From: Capitulum mitella
Lineage: Eukaryota; Arthropoda; Thecostraca; Pollicipedomorpha; Pollicipedidae
Direction: 5' to 3'
Assembly: GCA_030062745.1 (NCBI GenBank)
Contig: CP099841.1
Location: forward strand, 16,977,063-17,041,062
DNA length: 64,000 nt
Below the pieces are notes generated by a model. That model was not told the DNA's origin. It ran no database searches and was given only the letters and a program-made list of their open reading frames with translations. Positions 1 through 11,759 of the stretch are shown here, in pieces (within the stretch, counting starts at the first letter, position 1; the number at the start of each line of letters is the position of its first letter). A program made the translations under genes and the position numbers.

Positions 1-664
1 ATGGGGAGGTTCAGGTCTCTAAAGGAATATAAATTAACACCCCTGGTGAAATATTCCAGTTTTTCCTTTATTTTTTTAATCAGGTAAAAGAATACTAGAA
101 ATGAGGATATACTAATGCTGTAAACTCCTAGATATAGTACCGGGAAGAGATGCAACGAAGAGGGATAGAGAAGAAGAATATCGTGAAATATGCGTGATTT
201 CAAATGCGCCTGGGGTAACATCTGACTGAGGAGGAAGAATGACAGTCGGCAGAGGAAGCAGAGAAAGATGGAAACGAGCCCAAGCGTCACCGCCTCATCA
301 CCCCGCTTCCATCGGAAAGAAAGAGAAGAAGCCAGGCGATGCTTATGCCGAAGGTCCTTCCTGGTCATGCCCCTGTCATACGTGCCGAAGATTATATGCA
401 ACAAGATCACAAGGACAAAATACACTACACGTGCCTCACTATGGGGAGAAACTGCTTTTCAGCATTCCACCAGCAGCACACAACGAAAAGTTCAGTGATC
501 ACTCGTGACTGTCTGAGACGCTTACGAAATAGTGTATTTGACTGAGGAGACATTTCGATGACAACTCCTGCTGGCAGAGATGAGTAGACAATGATCACGT
601 CGAATCTCTGGCACTGCAGATCGTCTGAATCATTGACGCGGCGTAGACACATGCGTGTATGTGT

Positions 665-765
665 ACATGTGATAAATATATATAATATGGATTATATATA
701 CATATATATACATACAATATATTCATACGGGATATATATATATATATATATATATCTATATATAA
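665..765. repeat. TA-rich microsatellite
   Basis: An interrupted TATA run with an uninterrupted (TA)n core at about 732-755. Frames crossing it give runs of Tyr-Ile and are not genes. Confidence 0.9.
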
Positions 766-1050
766 CCTGTGGTCATTCCACTGGCCTTGATGAGTTCTCT
801 GCTTTATTTCATTTTTTCTGTGCGAGACACAGAACCTGGGGGCGAATATCTGTCTCCCCCTCCGACCGGGCGAAGGACATGTTGAGGCCCGGCCGGGCGC
901 CGGTGTACATGTCGTGATTTTTTTCAGGAAAAATCTTCGCCCCCACCTACGTTTTTCGGCGCGTTTAGACATCTATACCATGGGTCTTAGAACAGTTTAA
1001 TATGTTTCAGTCCTACTGAGATGCAAGGTAGAAGCATTTGCATTGTTCAT

Positions 1051-1086
1051 TATATATATATATATATATTATATATATATATATAT
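1051..1086. repeat. TA microsatellite
   Basis: (TA)n broken once by a TT step near 1070. Confidence 0.9.
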
Positions 1087-3464
1087 TTTTCTTACGCTTG
1101 GGCCAGTATTTAGGTCATCAGAGGTCATGATAGGTCTGACTGAGCTAGAGTGGAAGTAAAGCAAAAAAGAAAATTGACGTAATTTCCAATTTGGTGGAAT
1201 ACTTAAATAATTTTAACACGTCGAACACATTCATGGCGAGAATGACCCAGGTAATGATGTCAGGTCAAGCCACCACCTAATTTCATACATGTTTGTGGCC
1301 TTACTATGATGTATCGGGCTTCGACGTACTTCGTGGTTTTGGTAACACGGTGGACTGCAGATGATGCCTGTTGCATAGCAAAAAACCTGATAAGCATTTG
1401 TCACCGCCCTGAAAGTCAGCCCAGACCAAGTGAGGTCATCAAGGATGAATTCCGATGGCATTAGATAGACTTATTTTTGCGCTGAAGTTTATTTCATCGC
1501 CTATTTGTACCCTAGAAAACAATAAGATATTGTTTCTAGGCATGCAGTTTTGGTTTTATGGAAATCATTCATTGCGGGCAGCAGATAACCGTACCGGGTG
1601 TCGTGGCTCAAGCCAAGGTCACGTGTAGTCTGGTAATTGATGAAAACAGATACTATAAGCCATGTTTTTGACGATATCTCAGCATGGAAGCCCTTCAATT
1701 TTCGGTGAAATTTAGGCCAAATGTCAAAAAGTGGTCAACAATGACTTGACCTGTGGTCGTAGACTTCGGATTTTCCGAAAAAGGAACTAAACAAGTTGTT
1801 ACTTGTATTACATTCTGTTACTCCTGGGACATTTATACATATCTTTCCGGCGTTAAAGTTATCAGGGCTACAGTCTGTCTGAGGATTGACTTCTTGACCC
1901 GACCAAAGTCAGTGACCCGGCCTCCATGGAACTTAAAATTACCCCCCAGGACGCAAAACAGATGAAAGAAAAGATACTGTAAATCTCGTGATGCTGCGCC
2001 GTTTTTCGCTACGCTCGGAAAACCTTAGGGGGATCCCCCCCGGCCGGGCGAGGGTTACCATGCCCAACACTTTCTGAAGATATCCGAAATTTGATGCTGA
2101 CGTCGTTTACGTTGTTCTGGGTCTCAAGAGATGATAACTTGTTCTTAATGACGTGTGAATGTTGAAATGCGTAAAAATTATCAATATTAGTGTAATATAC
2201 GAATAATATTAGCAAAAATATATCAATATGGATAACATATAACATCATATATAATATCATATATGGTATGACATAACATATATATATGTATGATCAAAAC
2301 TCAAAATTAGAATCAGAATCGCCTTTTAGGATCAGGGATCAGATCAGGGATCGAATCGATTTCCAAGGTTGTTGGGAATCGCTTAACGGACGACAGCTCA
2401 ATGGAATCCATTCCTAAATTCTGATTCATTGCAATGCATATTTCATTTACCTAATGAGGCCATTTGCTGTCGTTGTTTATAAGAATAACAGAACGTCTAT
2501 CAGCATTGAGAGAAAACTAAATGATAATGTTAAATGAATATTTCAGTTATGTAGTAGCGAAAATGAAATATTTTCTTTACTGTTGTCATAACATGTATAA
2601 ATTTTACAATATTAATTAATGTTTGGGCCATGAATGCCTATGGTGAGAGGTTCTAAACATAAGCGAAATATGAACAGGGCATTGCAAAGATAAATTGGCA
2701 TAAGTGCGGCTCTAACTTAGAGCTACGCTGATGCCAGCTTATCTTTACAATGTCCTGCCATATTCTTAAGAAAAGCAGGCGAACTATATCTTGTCCCAAT
2801 TGCCGAGCCACATTTGGAGTTTCGTTTCTCTTTGTCTTGGGGATGGACATCGCAAAAGACAGGCATCTTATTTCCCAGAAATAAATAGCGAACAAGTGAC
2901 ATGTGATCAGCTTGGTGACGGGATAGCGCAAGACCCAGGACTTGGATGCTGCATTTATGGTAAAAAAAAACGCCGATGCAGTTTTTTTCGCCTTTGCTTA
3001 AGATTGAATTGCGAATTTCGGGGATCGAATCGACTTTCTGTTTTTCAATGTGAATCGGAATCAGAATCGCCTGCTTGGAATTTGAATCACAATCGAATCG
3101 GTTTCCAGTTTCGTGAATCGCTTACAAATCTGGCCGTGCATAAGATGTGCTCATGATCTTAACTGATATGGATAGACTGAGTCCTTTAAAGTATCTGAAC
3201 GTGTCTGACTTCAAATAAACGTACCGTTGAATAAATCCGTTTTGAGTATCTCAACAATGAAATTGATTGAGGAAGAATGTTTGAAATGTGCTGAAATAAT
3301 TTGAATTCTGTTTGGTAGTTGGAAATGACGAAAGAGATGTCGCGAAATCTGGCGCCACCTGCCATGCAAACCGGACACGGTCCGAAGAGAGAGGGCCAAT
3401 TGCTCAACGTGAAGGTCACTAGCTGAGCGTACTTGAGTTGGCCGAGAGCCGGCTGCTGACCAGG

Positions 3465-3510
3465 CTGTCGTCAGTCGTCCTGCAGCGAGCCTACCGCCCG
3501 CCGGCCAGCC
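3465..3510 (+). promoter_or_regulatory. Candidate initiator and 5' UTR of gene 1
   Basis: The sequence TCAGT at 3471-3475 matches the arthropod initiator consensus and lies 38 nt before the gene 1 start codon at 3511. No TATA-like box is visible about 30 nt upstream. Calling it the start site is inference from position and motif. Confidence 0.4.
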
Positions 3511-3547
3511 ATGCAGCGCGCCGTCATCTTCCCGCTGCTGCTCTCAG
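3511..3547 (+). CDS. Gene 1 exon 1: start codon and most of the signal peptide
   Basis: It encodes MQRAVIFPLLLS plus the first base of a Val codon, then the donor G|GTGACG (phase 1; +5 C is suboptimal). Joined to exon 2 the h-region runs on as VALGA. Gene 2 has a signal exon of similar size and the same phase. Confidence 0.75.
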
Positions 3548-6500
3548 GTGACGTACTAGGCCACATCCGGGCCTGACACCCAGAGCCGCCGACCATAGCG
3601 ACGGCTAGTCAGGGCATCTGCCGGCCTTAGTCCGACACAATGGCGCGGTAATATCTGCCGTGTTATCTGCAGTTTGGTGCTAGCCTCATGCAGTTCAAAA
3701 GGCAGTAAGCAGGGTATCGATGAGCCGCGTCGGCGTCTTATTATTATCTTAAAACTTTCAAACGTCACTGCTTTACAGAATCAGAAGAAAGCTTTGCAAA
3801 AAATGACATTATTTCTCACAATGCAAATCTATGGGCTTGTTAAAGGACATTATCTCTCATACTGAAAATCTATGGGCTTGTTATTATTAATGAGGATGGG
3901 CTCATGAAACACTTCAGTGCCGGGTTTCGCTCAGTTTTGCATCTTGACTAAGCAAATTGTAACGGCCTTACGTCGAACTGACAAGTTCAGTTGAATGGAA
4001 ATGGCAACGGTGAGTCCCGGAAATCAAAAGTGATATCTGACTATTTGGACCAAAATGATACATGTGGGCGACATGAATTGAGGACTAGTTAAAAAAATAA
4101 ATTGGCAAAAAAGTCAAAAGCACTTTTTAGCTTTTACTAGTAATTTGATGCTGAAGAAATGCAAATCGTACTACACTGTTTCTATAATATTACCGTACGC
4201 AGTGCCAGGGACATAAAAAAGGGAGAACTGTCACAATCACATGTTCATCAGATCAATTTACGGCCTTTGACACTAAATGGCCTCCAGTGACCGTAGAGAC
4301 ACATGGAACGGTCTTTGGTGAATTTCCGTGTGGTCTGAGAACGTTTCCAATCATTTGATTTTACTCTGCTTCTAACAATTTTACGGCTGTCGTGATATAG
4401 GGCACGTGCACTGACATTTTAGGTTATAGCTCGAAGACCCGACCTGATATCGACTTGAAACTTAGTACACAAGTAGAGGGCATCCTTTTACTTGATATAT
4501 ATTCCGAGTTTAATATTTGGAGAAATGGCACCAAAATTATTCCTACAAAATCAAATTTTGACTTTTGAGCTTGATCTGGCCATGCGAAACGATCTCATAT
4601 TAGCAAAATTATATTTACATGCTTGCCCAATTACTTACCTATACACCCAAATAAAGATTTGAGTTCATCTTAAAAAACGCCATTTTTGGCAGCCACTTCT
4701 TGTTTATCCTCAACAGGGCCAAAAATGGCCTAGGGTGCCTCCCGAAAACGTTGCCAGGCTCCGCCCCTGAGTAAAAACGACTTGCGAAATTTTGTTACAG
4801 TTCGTAGAAACTAAAGGGAGGAAAAGTGACCAGGTTCCGTAAAGCTGCATTCAAAACCCAAAACTGGCAAACAAAAAATCCGTGGGGACCAATTCGGCCC
4901 CCATGCCGGATGATGGGGTCAAGAAACTAGCAAATGCTGAACGTGCGGTCGTTTTTAATAAACTATGTATCGAAGAAAACATACTGCCACACTATATATT
5001 ATATATATATATATATATGCACATATAGACATAAACAAATATACCTGAGTATGCATGCATGTATGTACGCACATGCATATGTATACATACACGCATGTCT
5101 GCATTATATGTGAATAAATGTACATGTGCACACGTATGCACGCGCATGCACATGTATGTATCACTGTATCTCATGACTTAAAGTCAGTTTTACCCACGTT
5201 GCACATTTCCATGGAATATTGTTCAACAGAGCAAAAGCCGATATCTCCGCACTAGTCATCCAGAACGTCAAACAGACGCCACCAGTTTACTCGCTAGGAT
5301 GAAATATACATAAGAATATCAAAGTTCGTGCTACGGAGGAATATTTGTCACGCAAGGAACTGCTGTGTAAGTTGCACGTGCAGTTTATTGCAAAAAAATT
5401 CGTATCGTATCTGGTCGTATCGTATCTGGTCGTATCCAAAAATCAGTTTATTCAATTCAATTTCCAAATTATATTCTCACTGGACCTGGGCAATGAAAAA
5501 TACATCTTTAATCTAGGATGACCGAGGATGAGATCAGAGGAGCTCAGTACTCAATTCTCAGGTCATGCCAATATGGAATGCAAGCTGGAGACACCACGCA
5601 TTGTAAAAACACTGACAATACCACGGTGAAGTAAAACTGAACGTCGAATCACAAAACAAGGTCGTCTTTATGACATCCTTAAATTGTGACCTAAGATGAG
5701 CTCGTTCCCAACAGTCCGTCAGTATCTGCACAGCTGATGTGAAAAGGTATTAAAGATTTCAGGAAGCTGCATTTATTCGTTTGGAAGACATCAAGTAAAT
5801 GCGTTAGGCGGCGTTAAACCCCCCCCCCCCACGGTGGGCTATCTTATGATGTTACAAAAATGTCTCCGATGAGTGTGTCAGATCGACTGAAACGTAAGTG
5901 CACGAAACGAGTAAAACAACTACATATCTCTGTTCAAGCACACGTGTATGGTATTTTAACTATTATCTGTCTACCATCAGTCTTATAAATTTGTAGCAAA
6001 ACTCAGGCAATACAAATTAGGTACGCCATTGAAGAACAGTGAACCCAGAAAAGAACAAATTGGTATATTAGTACACTGCCAGGTAGTCTTTTTAAACTGG
6101 AATGTAGGAGCTAACCGCAAATTAGAAAACTGCAGCCATATGATATCAAAGCCGTGTAATATGTCAGTGTGAATAGGGAACGAATAGCAACCATGGAGAT
6201 AAAAAGGACGCAAGCACGGAAGGGAGAGGAAAGTTTGATAAAAAGTTAACTTTGTTTAAAAAAAAGAAGCCAACAAGCAAAGCAGATCTTTAAACATGGC
6301 CCAAGATGAAACCAGAAAGGAAAAGAGTGAACAGAAGACGGAAAAGGTAGCTTTGGGCTGAGATCTGACGTAGACCGTGTGGCTCACGGCGTTCGTTCTG
6401 ACTGTCAAAGACTGATGCAATGATCCCAAGAGCGAAACTTGACTAGGGAACAAAGCGATGACAAACGAACGGTGGCAAGGCTGCCGATTGCGTACGCATT

Positions 6501-7772
6501 TTCGACTTGACAATGAGACGCAAGTTGAACAATAAAACACACGGTCCTCATTCACAGCAAGTCATCCGCTCGAGCATAGGAAAAAGCCGAATGATGCCGA
6601 CTGTGACCGTACTATAATGCTTGGGTTCTTTGCATTTCGAATCAGCGAATATGGTGGGTCGCTTTGCTTACTTCCGTTCACCGTTTCGCCTGTTCCAGTG
6701 GCCCTGGGAGCCGAGACTTTCACATGCCCGCCGGACGAGAGCACCGGCAAGTTCGCCGACCCGGACTCGTGCGATGATTATTGGGAATGCTTCCGAGGTG
6801 AGGCCACCAAGAAGGACTGCAAGAACGGCTGGGCGTTCGATCCGTACCGTGTGCAGCTGGCCGAGCCGTGTGATTACGTCTTCAACGTGGACTGCCGCGG
6901 CCGCGAGCAGCTGGATGAACCGCGCGGCACTGGCGTCTGCTACTACAAGAACGGCATCTACGAACATGAAGATCCGGAGGTATGCGACAAGTACTACTCG
7001 TGTTCGGACGACGTGCCAACACTTCTTGCGTGCTCGCCGGGCCTGCACTTCAATATCGTCACGAAGACGTGCGACTGGCCGGTTGAGGCGAAACGCGGCA
7101 CGTGCGGTGAGCGCACCAAGATCAACGGCTTCTCCTGTGATCCCACCGTAAAATACTTCACGCCCAGCAATCAAAAGATCGTCCATCCCAACTTCCCGCA
7201 CCCGGAAGACTGCACCAAGTTCTACGTCTGCAAGAACGGCGTTGAGCCGGCGCTGTCGGGCTGCGACGAGGGACTGGTATTCAACGACGTGACCTCAGCC
7301 TGCGACGACCCAGCCAACGTTCCCGACTGGTCAGTAAAACAACCTGTCACCAATGCCTGGAGGCAGGTATCACCACAGGCACGGGAGCCATGGGGCCAGG
7401 GTTGCTTCAGCCTCCAAACTTTTTTTTTGAAATTTAACATTGACCCTATGGGCGTTGACTGGAAAAAACTGACCCAAAATGACTGAATGACCAACATGAT
7501 CAACTGACCCAACCCCCAACTGAACAGGAGTTCCCGTGCCCCTGGGTATCACCAATGTCTGAGCGTGGATTAATATATGATGACGTTTAGGACTATGGAA
7601 GCATATGAAACGTGTTGCGGTTTCACTTGAAGTCCACAAGATGTTATTTGACCCCTCCATAAGTCCATGTCATGCTAGTCTTTTCCATCGAGGTTCTTGA
7701 TCAATGTGCCTTATTGCGATTTGTTTGAAGTCGGATGGCGAGTCACACGTGCATTTGGTAATGTTATATATA

Positions 7773-7822
<50 letters not shown>

Positions 7823-9383
7823 TATATCTAACATTGCCTAGAGTAATTAAAATTATGTACCGTGCATTTATCCCAGTCATTCTGCATTGTCGATATTTAT
7901 TTTAACTTCGATATGAACGTCGATATCAATATGAATATAGATATAGGATGACTGGATAATTGCACGGTTCTTTATTATAATGACCTAGGTAAAGTGCTAA
8001 ATGAACATACCAATGAAGCAAAGCAAACAATTCGAAAACTTGAAGGCACCCAGAAAAAGATAACCAACGCCGAATACGCTGTTCTTTTTAACGAAACTTG
8101 CCTATCTAACTACATGCTAAGTCTTCCTTTATATATATATATATATATGCATTCGGCTTCTGTTGGATGTTTCCTTTTGAGAAAATATTCTTCTGTCGTT
8201 CGTATTATTTTTATTACATTCTTCACTTATGCATATGCAGACCTAGACTTTTCGGCATCATATGGTGCCATCTTCAGGAACACAAAATTAATACACATAT
8301 TATTATAGAGTGGATGAAGAAACAGTAGGACATAGCGTCAGTGCGAACGGGAAAAAAAAGATGAGTGGGACATTCACGCAAATATTGGTAACCACCCTTG
8401 TTTAGAAGAGTTTAAGATACAACCGTCAGTGGAAATGATGAAACCATAGTACTTGGGATGGTCTGCTTTTTTAATGCATAACGATTCAAAAACACGTACA
8501 TCTTAGGGTTTCCTTCATCTGCGGAAGATAATGAAGTTGCCAGTACTTACTAAGTAATAAGTAGGTCGGACGGCAGAGGTCTTCCCATCTTCCACTGAGG
8601 TCCCTCACCAATCAGAGATCATTCCGCACTTTGTGGCTCTTTAGTGGCTCTGTAGCAGCCAGCGTGGTGTCGGGGACGCGGCGCGGTGAACGCATTTCGC
8701 CTGTTATCCGGCCGTTGGGATACTTTAGAGTGACCGAACTTATTGCAGAGCGCGGCTGCATCATGGTTTACAGAGCGCTAAACGACCCGAACGCCTCAGT
8801 GGCTGTCCAAAGGCTCTTCAACCGGCAACATGATAGGGCTCGTCGAGACACTCGGTTGGGCAGATCAGACCAGCTTGCTCTGCCCAGTCAGGCTGACGGC
8901 CGCTCAGCGTGCCTTCTCGTACCGTGCCGCCCGTATGTGGATTTGCCGTCCTGCCACCCTTCACTGGTCGTCCTCAGACAGCTTCAGGGTTCAGGGTTCG
9001 TCATAGGAGCAAAAGGGGTCGAGTGACGAGTTCTCGATAAGATATTGTGATGTATCTTGTGGCCATATGTGGTATATAACATATATCGGTGGCTATATAT
9101 ATTATATGGCTAATCTTTGTGTTGTATGTTTCGGCGTAATGTGGTGAGCAATTTATTTGCGTGACGCAAACTTCCGAAAAAGTGCGCCTTGCGCAGAGAG
9201 AGTTTTCGAAAAATATCAAATCATTTTCGGAATAATTGGGTAATTTTGCACGTTTCGGGGGCTGAGGTATGCTGGAGCTGTGACCCATCGTTATCGGTGT
9301 TGGGATGCTGACTGCAGTGTCCGTGTTTCAGTGCTGACTGGTTCGAGGTCCCTCCGTCGGACCGGCAACGGAGGCGGAAATGA
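3511..9383 (+). CDS. Gene 1: obstructor/Gasp-type protein with three chitin-binding CBM14 domains
   Basis: A predicted secreted 239-residue protein of the arthropod obstructor family, which binds chitin in cuticle and other chitin matrices. Exons are 3511-3547, 6699-7329 and 9332-9383. The signal peptide MQRAVIFPLLLSVALGA probably ends at residue 17. Three six-cysteine peritrophin-A domains follow, with Cys at 22, 37, 43, 53, 70, 78; at 93, 108, 114, 124, 137, 148; and at 159, 184, 190, 201, 214, 223. The last Cys codon is split TG|T by intron 2. CDYxFNVDC in domain 1 is Gasp/obstructor-C-like. All three domains sit in one exon, unlike genes 2 and 3. The start was chosen because the 3511 exon supplies a hydrophobic signal and the right phase; an ATG at 6617 would read through the polypyrimidine tract of the acceptor. 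Domains are near certain; the last exon is less so. Confidence 0.85.
4060..4915 (+). repeat. Dispersed repeat family E, copy 1
   Basis: Diverged copy of the sequence at about 40930-41780. Shared blocks include the stretch around 4120-4260 (matching about 40985-41125) and the end, AATTCGGCCCCCATGCCGG (matching about 41755-41775). It lies in gene 1 intron 1. No coding capacity is seen. Confidence 0.75.
4990..5165. repeat. TA microsatellite with adjoining purine-pyrimidine alternating tract
   Basis: An uninterrupted TA run at about 4999-5018 is followed by about 140 nt of mostly alternating purine-pyrimidine sequence (CATGCATG, TATGTACG, CACGCGCATGCAC). Such sequence can form cruciform or Z-DNA. 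Confidence 0.8.
5170..6690. other. Gene 1 intron 1, 3' part; no feature recognised
   Basis: Contains a C12-13 tract at about 5819-5832 and a small direct repeat (GTATCGTATCTGGTC) near 5401-5433. No exon or known element is recognised. Confidence 0.5.
6699..7329 (+). CDS. Gene 1 exon 2: all three CBM14 domains
   Basis: The acceptor is a good polypyrimidine tract ending TGTTCCAG at 6698. The exon carries 18 domain cysteines except for the last base of the final one. It ends ..AACGTTCCCGACTG before GTCAGT at 7330. Reading on would give Trp followed by unrelated residues. Codon use is GC-rich at third positions, in contrast to the AT-rich flanks. Confidence 0.92.
7765..7828. repeat. TA microsatellite in gene 1 intron 2
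   Basis: About 60 nt of nearly pure TA, with one TATC interruption near the start. Confidence 0.92.
8800..8975 (+). pseudogene. Fragment of a non-LTR retrotransposon ORF2 C-terminus
   Basis: Two overlapping frames read RRDTRLGRSDQLALPSQ and then AFSYRAARMW. This is the pattern found near the end of LINE reverse-transcriptase ORFs, where RTRL..LxxP is followed by FSYRAARxWNxLP. A frameshift separates the parts and no RT core is nearby, so it is a decayed 3' fragment in gene 1 intron 2. Confidence 0.5.
9332..9383 (+). CDS. Gene 1 exon 3: short C-terminal tail (inferred)
   Basis: The acceptor CCGTGTTTCAG is followed by T, which completes TG|T (Cys223). The frame then reads CADWFEVPPSDRQRRRK and stops (TGA 9381-9383). 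This matches in place and pattern the CEDYY tail of gene 2 and of the family in general (C-x-D-aromatic-aromatic). The total of 720 nt is in frame. No transcript is available, and another exon in the following 20 kb cannot be excluded. Confidence 0.55.
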
Positions 9384-9499
9384 TAAGGAAATCGAGGAGG
9401 CGTACGCCGGAACTTCGTGTAAACTCCTCCGACCGCCGGTCACTATGACTAGAACCATTGGTTGGCGGGCATATATCTACGCTTGGCCGACCGCCAAAA

Positions 9500-9570
9500 C
9501 ACACACACATACACACACACCCATATATATATATATACATCTGTGTGTGTGCGTGTGTGGGTGTGTATCA
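9500..9570. repeat. Compound (AC)n-(TA)n-(GT)n microsatellite
   Basis: AC repeats, then TA repeats, then GT repeats. The two outer arms are complementary, so a hairpin with a TA centre is possible. Confidence 0.85.
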
Positions 9571-9636
9571 AAATGTAAATCGGCATGAGGTGCTTTTTCG
9601 AGTATGGCTAACATTGCTGAAGACGTTGTTACGACA

Positions 9637-10080
9637 ATATTAAAAACAGCCCGACTACTGGTATTTTGAAATGAAGATGTTATTGAGATAGACAAAATAT
9701 CAAACACTTCAATTCGCATGTTTGAAGGAAATGTTATACAAAATTATGCGGTCATGGTTTCTGGTCATTTCCAGGCCCACTAAAAAAGAAGGAATGATCG
9801 CTGAGGCCTTCGCGATTTCAGTCATACAAAGCAACGAACTAATGCAAGAGGACCATTGATTTCTTATTAGAAAAAGTCGTCTCACCGTCGCATATCGAAA
9901 CAAACGTGGCGACGGGTCATACCAGCGAGAGACTGGAGGCAGCGTTTTGCATCCCTTTTTATTTTTCCGCCATGCATCTAGGCCGCCAAAAGCTAGCATT
10001 TTCGAGTGTGATCGCTCACGTCTTTTCGGTTTATTTACCACTCAACAAAATTATTAAAGAAAAGATGCTTCAATAAAACG
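9637..10080 (+). terminator. Candidate polyadenylation signals of gene 1
   Basis: ATTAAA at about 9640 and AATAAA at 10072-10077 lie 250 and 690 nt after the inferred gene 1 stop. Both hexamers are common by chance in AT-rich DNA, so this is only a positional suggestion. Confidence 0.25.
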
Positions 10081-10794
10081 CCGTCGAACACCTAAGGAAC
10101 TACGAATAGTTACGGCTGCTGAACGCAAAACGTTCAACGCATAAGTGTATTTATGGATTATATTTCATGTCCAGGTCAGCTGGAGATGATTATGGTTGGA
10201 AGCAGGGCGGAGGACAAAGGGGCTATGGCGCCCCTAAAATTCCACCTTTTCTCACACAAAGAATGAAAATAAATGGATATCTGAAAGTAAAGTAAAGTGG
10301 TCGAAATCTGAGGGATTCCACTTCTGAAGGGGCACGGCTTGTCCTGGCCACCTTCTCGACGAAATCCTGGCTGCGCCTCAGTTTTGAGGTAAGTTAATAT
10401 ATGGCAATAATATGGCGTCAGTGCAAAATATTTATGATAATTCATCATCCACATCGACTAAAAAATGTTTAGAAACTGCTAGGAGCGGATGTAGAGGAAT
10501 GTCATAGGGGGTAATCGACGTCATTTGTTAGTGGGTTACTCGTGCTGCAAACAAGACACGTCTCGATACGATAAATGCCAGAACATTGACGCGAAGACAT
10601 AGCTCTTAAGATTTCTGATCATAAGATAAATATGTTAAAACCCGCGCCTGACTGGCAGTCAGGGCCATGCACGTCCGACTTGGGGGGGGGGGTAACCACC
10701 GCCCCCCGTGTAATCTGCGAACGGGTTGATGACACGATAAAAATAAGCATGTCTTTGGAAAGGTCGTGACGAGCAGAACTCGAAACTAGGCTCG

Positions 10795-11750
10795 TTTTTA
10801 ATTTTTCTGATGATATGTCAGCAATTTACGTTTTCAATATATTTTGCCATAGCCGACTATATGAAACCGACAAACGGCAGGGATCTCCAGGGCTGTGATC
10901 AATAAAGCGAAGGCAGACATTAGCGAATAAACAAAAGTCCGTAGATGCCGACACACGTCCAGGTTCTCTGCTCTATTTATTTTATACGCGGAAACGTTGG
11001 GCTAAAGACACAGCAATATCAGTGCTATTGGATGACGGGCGCCAGTGTCGAACGCGGGATGAAATAAATGGGAATTAATTTTAGCGTTTCTGTATTCTGG
11101 CGACATAACCGTTGAAAACTGGTGTGTTTTGATGCTAGTGGTTCCTGAGATGGTTTTCCGTGCTTGCGTTTTGGAACAATTCAGTAGTTGTCATCTACAC
11201 AATGGACGGGGCTTGACTCGGAAAAACCTGTTTATTTCTAAAATGCGCTATTTCTGGAAACGTTTTGAGCTTCTAAGTATCATTCGCAACTGTGATAGTC
11301 ATTTCTGCCATTTCGTACCCGTTCCAAGTCATAAATCGCCCATTTTGACGGGAATACATTTTGACCCATAACAGTTATTGGTGATCTGATTACAGATCAA
11401 TGGTCGGTGGTCATTGTCTGTATTTGCCCAATGACGGTCATTGGATGTCTGCATCTCATTACTCGAAATGTTATATAAAAGCTCCGTCAATGTCCGAAAA
11501 ACGACTTGTCTTGGAAATGAGCTTAACCTATGTCAATGGCCGAGAACTTTCCGAAAGATCTGAGACAGTAGAATTACTGAGACTATCAAAGTCTCTCATC
11601 CCTGAAAGTTTCCTTGCGATATATTGTTTTCCAGACAAGTTGAAGGGCGCTTAACCTTTTTGGACACAGGTTCATTTAACCTGATTTAAATCAGGCACCT
11701 GACTCCACCTGAGAAGAGAACTTTGATGCAAGGCATAAAATGATTAAGCA
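10795..11750 (+). repeat. Dispersed repeat family D, copy at 11 kb
   Basis: Diverged copy of the sequences at about 43003-44180 (+) and 36917-35945 (-). Shared landmarks in order are the GATGATATGT..GCAATTTAC left end, CGAAACGTTG-like, GAACGCGGGA, TTTTAGCG..TTATTTT-like, and TTTGCCCAATGACGGTCATTG. Short open frames inside (11129-11371, 11400-11654) show no domain. Confidence 0.7.
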
Positions 11751-11759
11751 AGATGCACA

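Larger units (their letters stand above)
1..3400. other. Intergenic, repeat-rich, no gene recognised
   Basis: I see no exon with recognisable protein similarity here. The stretch holds TA-rich microsatellites, many GGTCA/TGACC words, and a C-tract module near 2026-2056 (CCGGCCGGGCGAGGGTTA type) that recurs elsewhere in the window. Two short GAATCG-rich segments at about 2305-2400 and 3005-3125 resemble each other. Open frames here are short and without domain signals. Confidence 0.6.

Noticed and set aside
6621..7201. Arg/Ala-rich frames overlapping gene 1 exon 2 on both strands
   Set aside because: Shadow frames of a GC-rich third-position exon, without domain features.
6617..7486. Gene 1 as a single 289-codon open frame starting at 6617
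   Set aside because: The first 27 codons cover the polypyrimidine tract and acceptor, and the last 50 codons after Trp lie in the intron; splicing at 6699 and 7329 gives signal peptide and complete cysteines.
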